Assembly: GCF_025753815.1 (NCBI RefSeq)
Contig: NZ_JAOWRF010000276.1
Location: 1 to 64,000 of the forward strand
Direction: 5' to 3'
DNA from: Plectonema radiosum NIES-515
GTDB taxonomy: Bacteria; Cyanobacteriota; Cyanobacteriia; Cyanobacteriales; Nostocaceae
Length of the DNA stretch: 64,000 nucleotides
Part shown: piece by piece, positions 58,901 through 64,000 of the stretch
Position numbering within the stretch: the stretch's first letter is position 1
Layout of the letters: each line of letters starts with the position of its first letter
The notes under the pieces: generated by a model
What the model saw: the letters and a program-made list of their open reading frames with translations, nothing else
Database searches by the model: none
Told to the model about the DNA's origin: nothing
Program-made: the position numbers and the translations under genes

Positions 58901-61900
58901 CAAGGGGCAATTTTAGATAGCCGCACGGGTGAATTTACTTGGAAACCTAATTATGAACAAGCTGGGGAACATGTCCTTAAGTTCCAAGCTAAAGACCCAG
59001 GTGGTGCAATAACAACACTTGATGTTGTTGTGAGTATTGCCAATGTAAATCGGGCACCCAAACTTATAGTATCTGATAGAGCGATCGCATTGGGTGGTAA
59101 GTTGGAATTCAAACTTGCCTTTTGTGACCTCGATGCTAATACTACCCTTAAATACAGTGCAATCAATTTACCAGATGGCACCACACTTGATACTGCAACT
59201 GGACAATTTAGCTGGCAACCTAACCCAGGACAAGTTGGTAATTATACTGTCACATTTAAGGTATCAGATGGCGATTTAACTGCAACTGAAACTGCTTTAA
59301 TTAAAGTAGCATTGGTGTCTGTTCCTCCGACTGTCACGTTAGATTTAACACCCAGTTTCCCCGCTGTACCTGGACAAAAAGTTATAGTCCAAACGCAAGC
59401 AGCAGGACTAGCGGCAATTACCTCACTAACAGCTAGAGTTGCTGGTGTTGAAGTACCAATTGACACATTTGGTAGATTTGAGTTTACACCTACTGCACCA
59501 GGAATAGTTGTTGTAGAAGCGATCGCTGTTGATGCTTCGGGTCTCTCTTCTCGCACTAGCAAGGTTGTTAAAATACGCGATGTCAATGATGATGCTGCAC
59601 CAGTTGTATCGTTTGCCGCTGGTTTTGATGGTAGCAAGGTAATAAGTGCAACTAATATTACTGGGGTGATTGCTGATACGAACCTGGATGAGTGGGTGCT
59701 ACAAGTAGCTGACTTTGGTAGTAGTGAGTTTACAACAATTGCACGCGGTACTCAATCTCTCAACGGGGTATTGTCTCAATTTGACCCTGGTAAATATGAG
59801 AATGGTTTCTATCAATTACGTTTGAGTGCAACTGATATTAGTGGACGCACCAGCACTACCCAATCGGTACTTGAAGTATCAAGTGCATCGAAAAATGCAT
59901 ATGTACGTAAGGAAACCGACCTGACGACGACGATTGGTGGTGTGACTCTCAATTTGGTACGCAGTTACAATTCGCTACTCAGTGATGAAGCTGGTACGTT
60001 CGGCAATGGTTGGAGTTTGGCAAACATTGATGCTGATATCCAAACTAATGTACCACTAACTGGTAGGGAAGAACTTGGTGTATACAATCCGTTCCGTGCT
60101 GCTACGCGATTGTACCTGACTGCACCAAATGGGGAACGGGTTGGATTTACGTTTGCTCCCACTAAAACAACTATCCCTGGTGCTACATACTACAACCCAG
60201 CATGGGTTGCTGATAGTGGTGTTAGCTATACCCTGGAGTCGGTTGATAGCAAGCTAATTCAGTCTGGTAGTAGTTTCTACGATATGAAAACTGGGTTTGC
60301 TTACAACAATCCTGCAAGTGGTAGATTTGATGGGTACGAGTATAAATTAACTGCGAGCGATGGTAATGTTTACTATCTCAGTACTGGCAAAGGTGTGATT
60401 GAGCAGGTTGCTACAAATGGTACTTCGTTAGTTTACAGCGATAGTGGGATTACTAGCTCGACTGGTGAGACAATTCGGTTTGTGAAGGATACTACTGGTA
60501 GGTTGCAGGAAATTACTGCACCCGATGGTAGTTTGGTTCGGTACAGCTATGAGGGTGATAATTTAGTTGCTTCACGCAATCTCTCTACGGGAAGTGTTAG
60601 CCGCTACGGTTATTCTACCCCCCCCCTCCCTCTCTCCCCCTCCCCCACTCCTCTTCTGACCTTAGCAAGTGGTAATCCTGGTACTCCGGGTAGTGCGATC
60701 GCTTATGGTGCTACACCGCAAGTATCTACCGTGAAGGGTGATTTGGGTGGTGCGGTGCAGTGGAATGGTCAGTCAATGAGTGGAGTTGGTAATGAGCGAT
60801 ACACGTTTAGTTTGAGAGATAGCGAATTAAGCTCGACTGCGACGGGTATTGTTCTAGTTGGTGTGGATATTACTGGGGGTGGTGTGTCTAAATCGGGGTT
60901 GACACCAGTAGCTAGTAATGGTGGTTATGTGCTGTATGCTATTGATAAGGCAGGGTTGAATCAAATTGAAGTTGTGGGGAATGGCGCGTATAATCTGCAA
61001 CTTTCAATTGCTGGGGATGTTAACCGCGATGGGACTGTGGATGGTGTTGATAGTGGGTTGTTGGGGAATGCGATCGCACTCGGTAGTTATAATCAAGCTT
61101 ATGATTTCAACCGTGATGGTGTATTAAATGCGGCTGATGTGCAGATTCTGGGTAGTAATTACGGCTTTAGTGCAAATCGGGCGCCTGTTGTTAAACCAAC
61201 TAACGTACTAACCCATGTTGATTTGGATGCAACGGTTGCGTTGAATAAGTTAGCTACCGACCCAGAAGGGGATGCGGTATTCTTCCGGATTATTAATGCT
61301 GAAAATGGTAGTGCGAAATTTACGGCAGATGGGAAGTCGGTGTTGTTTACCCCAAATGATGATTATTTTGGTGCTGCCAGTTTCAGCTTGGTAGCTGATG
61401 ATGGGTATAGTACGTCTGCACCATTTAAGGTGGATGTTAATGTTAGTAATGCAGCGCTGATTAATCTCGACTTTGTGAAGCGCGGTTTGCGTTTGGATAA
61501 GGGTGAAAGTACTGAGTTGGTGGTAATTGGGGATTTTGCTGACCAAGATAATGTACTGCTGCCTTATTCGTACTTGCAGTTCAATCAGGATAAGTCTGCG
61601 GTAGCGACTGTTTCAAATCTGGGTATAGTGACGGGTTTATCTGATGGTGTATCTGTACTAAGAGCTTCTCGCAATGGTATCTCTGCTGTTACTGCCATCA
61701 GGGTGGGTGATTTACAGCCGACTAATCAAACTGAGTTGAATGTTGCTCTAGCTGAACAAGAAGGTCTAGACTTGTACCCTGAAGCTGTCATGCTAACTAT
61801 TGGTGCAACAAGACAATTATTAGTTAGTTTATACGGAGTAGAGGAATCACCAGACCTGAAATTTCAAGAAGCTGGCACTCGCTACTATGTCAGCAATCCT

Positions 61901-64000
61901 GGGATTTTGCAGATAGGTAAAGATGGGCTAATTACCGCTTTAAATGAAGGTATTACCAACGTAACAGTAATTTACGGTGCAGAGTCAGCAATAGTACCCG
62001 TGCGTGTAGAAACACCTCATCTGGGCGAGACTAAACTCGGCATAAATGGCGGAGTTATTCAATTTGGTGATGGTGCAAACCGTTCACTGCTAATGTTATC
62101 TCAAGGCGCATTGCTCGAAGATACAAACGTTAACTTTACACTCTTAGATCAAAAAGAAGATTTATCACTACCAGTTCCTGGTGGGTTTGAGTTTGTTGGT
62201 GGCTTTAACTTAGATATTGGTGACAATAATCTTTTAATCCCAGCACAGGTTGCTATTCCTGCACCAGCCAATTTACCTGTTGGTACTGAAGTTTACTTGA
62301 TGCGTTTTGGTTCAATGCCTGATGCTACAGGAACTTGGCAGCCTATGTGGATATTGGAAGAATCGGCTAAAGTCACCGCAGATGGGATGATTCGCACCCA
62401 ATCACCTCCATATCCAGGTGTAACCAAACCTGGTGAATATGCAGCTTTTTACTCAGGAGTTGCTGGTAGCGGTAGCCTAGTCAAAGGGAAAGTAAGCCTT
62501 GAATACAAATTTCCGCCAGCCTTCTATGGGATTTTAATTCCACCACCATTACCCGATATTAATGTTGGAGAAATTGGATTTGGTATCGCTTTAGCAACAT
62601 TCCCCAATAGCAAAAATAAAATAATCAAAGAACTTGGTGAGGTACTTCAAATATTAAAAGCGCCTCTGGAAACAGTTGCAAAAATCACAGAAATTGTAGA
62701 AAAAGCACAAACTCTTGCAGAAGTTGGGGCTGCTTTATCACAAGGACATATTGATGCAGAAGTTTTGAAAAAAGTTACTCAAGTACTAAAACCTTATAGT
62801 GCTTTTGGACAATTACTAAATCCAGATTTGTTTGTCTCTATCCCAGCATTTAAGGTTTCTTACGATATTTCATCAATTAATATCGTGCAAGTTCCTACAG
62901 TTGGACTACCTGTAATAACTTCTGCCAAAGTACAACTCAATCCAGATGGGATAGCCACCTTTGAAACCAGGTTAAACATAAGCGCACCAACGACAACAGA
63001 CCCATCTACACCGCCAGTTTTACAAAAAGCAGAACTGAAGTTTGAGAATAATGAGCCAGTAGTAATTCTCACAGGCAGTAACTTCATAATTTCTGACGCC
63101 ACCGCTAATAATTCCAACACTAGATTTGAAGATTTGGTTGTTAATTTCCGTGTTGGCAACGCAACTTATCAAGGCACAGTTTTGTCTGGACAAGACTTGG
63201 GTAACAATCAATTTGAAATTAAAGTCAAACCCTCAAACAAAGCTGCTTTAGGAAGCGCCCAAATTTCAATCACTCGACCTCAGCAAGAACGCTTTGGTAC
63301 TGAACAGACAAGTTATCAAACGATTAATTACGACAGTAATTCTATTCGATTCTCAGCTAATAATGGTTATGTTTTAGCAGCCCAACCTTGGAGTGATAGG
63401 GTAGCTGTTTTACAAGGAACAAACCCAGAAGCAGTAGTTGAAGCGACAAGCAGCAAAGATTTATTGGTAGCGCGTATTCCTGTAGGTGCTTCGGGGGTGG
63501 CAGATAGACCACGAGATATTGCTTTTACCGCAGACGGTGCTCGTGCTTACGTAACTTTAGAAAATTCTGGTCGCATTGCACTGATTGACCCATTGTTCTT
63601 GCAACCAATAGATACAAACCCAGACACTGAAGAAATTGACACTATCAATTTACCAACTGCTGCTTCACCGCGCGCAATTGTGATTGACAAGCAAGACCAA
63701 TACGCTTACATTGCTGATGGACGACTGGGACTAATATATGTATTAGATATTAATCCAACCTCAAAGACTTACCATCAAGTAATTCAAAACATCCAAATTA
63801 ACAATGCACCTCGTGGATTACGCGAACTAGCAATTAACAGTGATGGTCGTAAGTTGTTTGCAACGGTACCTGCGTTTGGTACAGAAAAAAGTAAGATTGT
63901 GGTCGTTAATATAGACCCCAAAGATAAACCTGAATCTAACCAAAATAATCTTCGTCGATGGCACGAACAATTTGCCACAATTGATGCTGACAGAGGAGTA
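44000..64000 (+). CDS. Continuation of the giant frame: CARDB, propeller, cadherin-like, RHS-like and dockerin-like regions (runs off window)
   Basis: The frame is in phase with 40787 and I see no further stop to the window edge, giving at least 6,667 more codons. In order: CARDB repeats to about 52.4 kb (about 27 in total with the first part); beta-rich modules to about 55 kb; an NHL-like propeller (55.1-55.9 kb); cadherin/putative-Ig repeats with SWTP endings (56.5-59.3 kb); an RHS/YD-like segment (59.9-60.6 kb); a dockerin-like pair, DVNRDGTVDGVDSGLL and DFNRDGVLNAADVQIL (61.0-61.2 kb); and a second propeller with YVTN-like blades from about 63.4 kb. There is no start codon with a ribosome-binding site just after the TAA, so this is not an independent gene. 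The 3' end is outside the window. Confidence 0.75.
56229..56253. repeat. Palindromic dispersed repeat in frame in the giant gene
   Basis: GAGCGACTCCGG and a related inverted half ending GTATCGCTC form an imperfect palindrome that encodes SVRGATPEEYRS with its flanks. It is GC-rich within an AT-rich gene and keeps the frame, so it is probably an inserted short repeat. Confidence 0.5.
58251..58280. repeat. GC-rich dispersed repeat in frame in the giant gene
   Basis: GCGATGCCTACGGCGGGCTT followed by CGCCAACGCG encodes DAYGGLRQRD. Its composition is unlike the surrounding CARDB/cadherin-type codons. Strings of this type are common in Nostoc-type genomes, as I recall. Confidence 0.5.
60617..60652. 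repeat. Pyrimidine-rich insertion in the RHS-like segment
   Basis: Thirty-six bases consisting almost only of C and T (ACCCCCCCCTCCCTCTC...) encode TPPLPLSPSPTP between RYGYS and LLTLA. A similar CCCCCTCCCCCCTCTC string lies between genes at about 28069-28086. It is in frame and looks like a foreign low-complexity insert. Confidence 0.55.

Noticed and set aside
44000-64000. Many leftward frames of 60-140 codons under the giant gene
   Set aside because: They are complements of repetitive CARDB and cadherin-like coding sequence and share its periodicity; none has its own signals.

Overview
The window looks like part of a large plasmid, or a plasmid-derived island, from a filamentous, probably heterocyst-forming (Nostocales-type) cyanobacterium. 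The reasons are many HIP1 octamers (GCGATCGC), short dispersed GC-rich repeats inside genes, several cyanobacteria-type unknown families, and a full set of plasmid functions: a MobV relaxase, two segregation modules, an iteron origin beside a rep gene, primases and SSB proteins. I see no rRNA, tRNA, complete insertion sequence or CRISPR array.

Layout. 0.06-2.4 kb: frameshifted MobV relaxase with a Toprim tail and a candidate oriT. 2.4-4.9 kb: actin-like / small protein / ParA-like operon. 5.3-7.1 kb: two membrane proteins, one carrying a nuclease-like domain. 7.3-11.6 kb: SNF2 helicase, coiled-coil protein and PD-(D/E)XK-like protein, possibly defensive. 11.9-13.9 kb: parAB with a palindromic operator or centromere. 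14.1-15.1 kb: an oxidoreductase. 15.4-19.1 kb: a 1,255-residue protein with the signatures of a single-chain, two-barrel RNA polymerase (RdRP/YonO type), the most unusual gene here. 19.3-30 kb: mostly leftward small genes for single-strand DNA and replication work (SSB, Prim-Pol, Gp157-like, adenine methyltransferase, Ycf41-like remnant, 2OG oxygenase, DUF families), several of them broken. 30.4-38.8 kb: the replication core, with a disrupted rep gene, an iteron array containing a 155-bp duplicated block, a 1,209-codon primase/ATPase and a DNA-binding-type protein. 39.7-64 kb: a cyanobacterial unknown gene, its truncated copy, and a giant adhesin-like frame of more than 7,700 codons (metalloprotease, PPC, about 27 CARDB repeats, beta-propeller, cadherin-like, RHS-like and dockerin-like regions) that contains one in-frame stop and runs off the window.

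Two themes run through the window. Many genes are interrupted by single +1 shifts or stops, which means either real decay or base-call errors. Short repeats of about 25-35 bp sit inside coding regions; most keep the frame, one places a stop codon in rep, and one shifts the Ycf41-like frame. Functions below come from motifs read by eye; no database search was possible.
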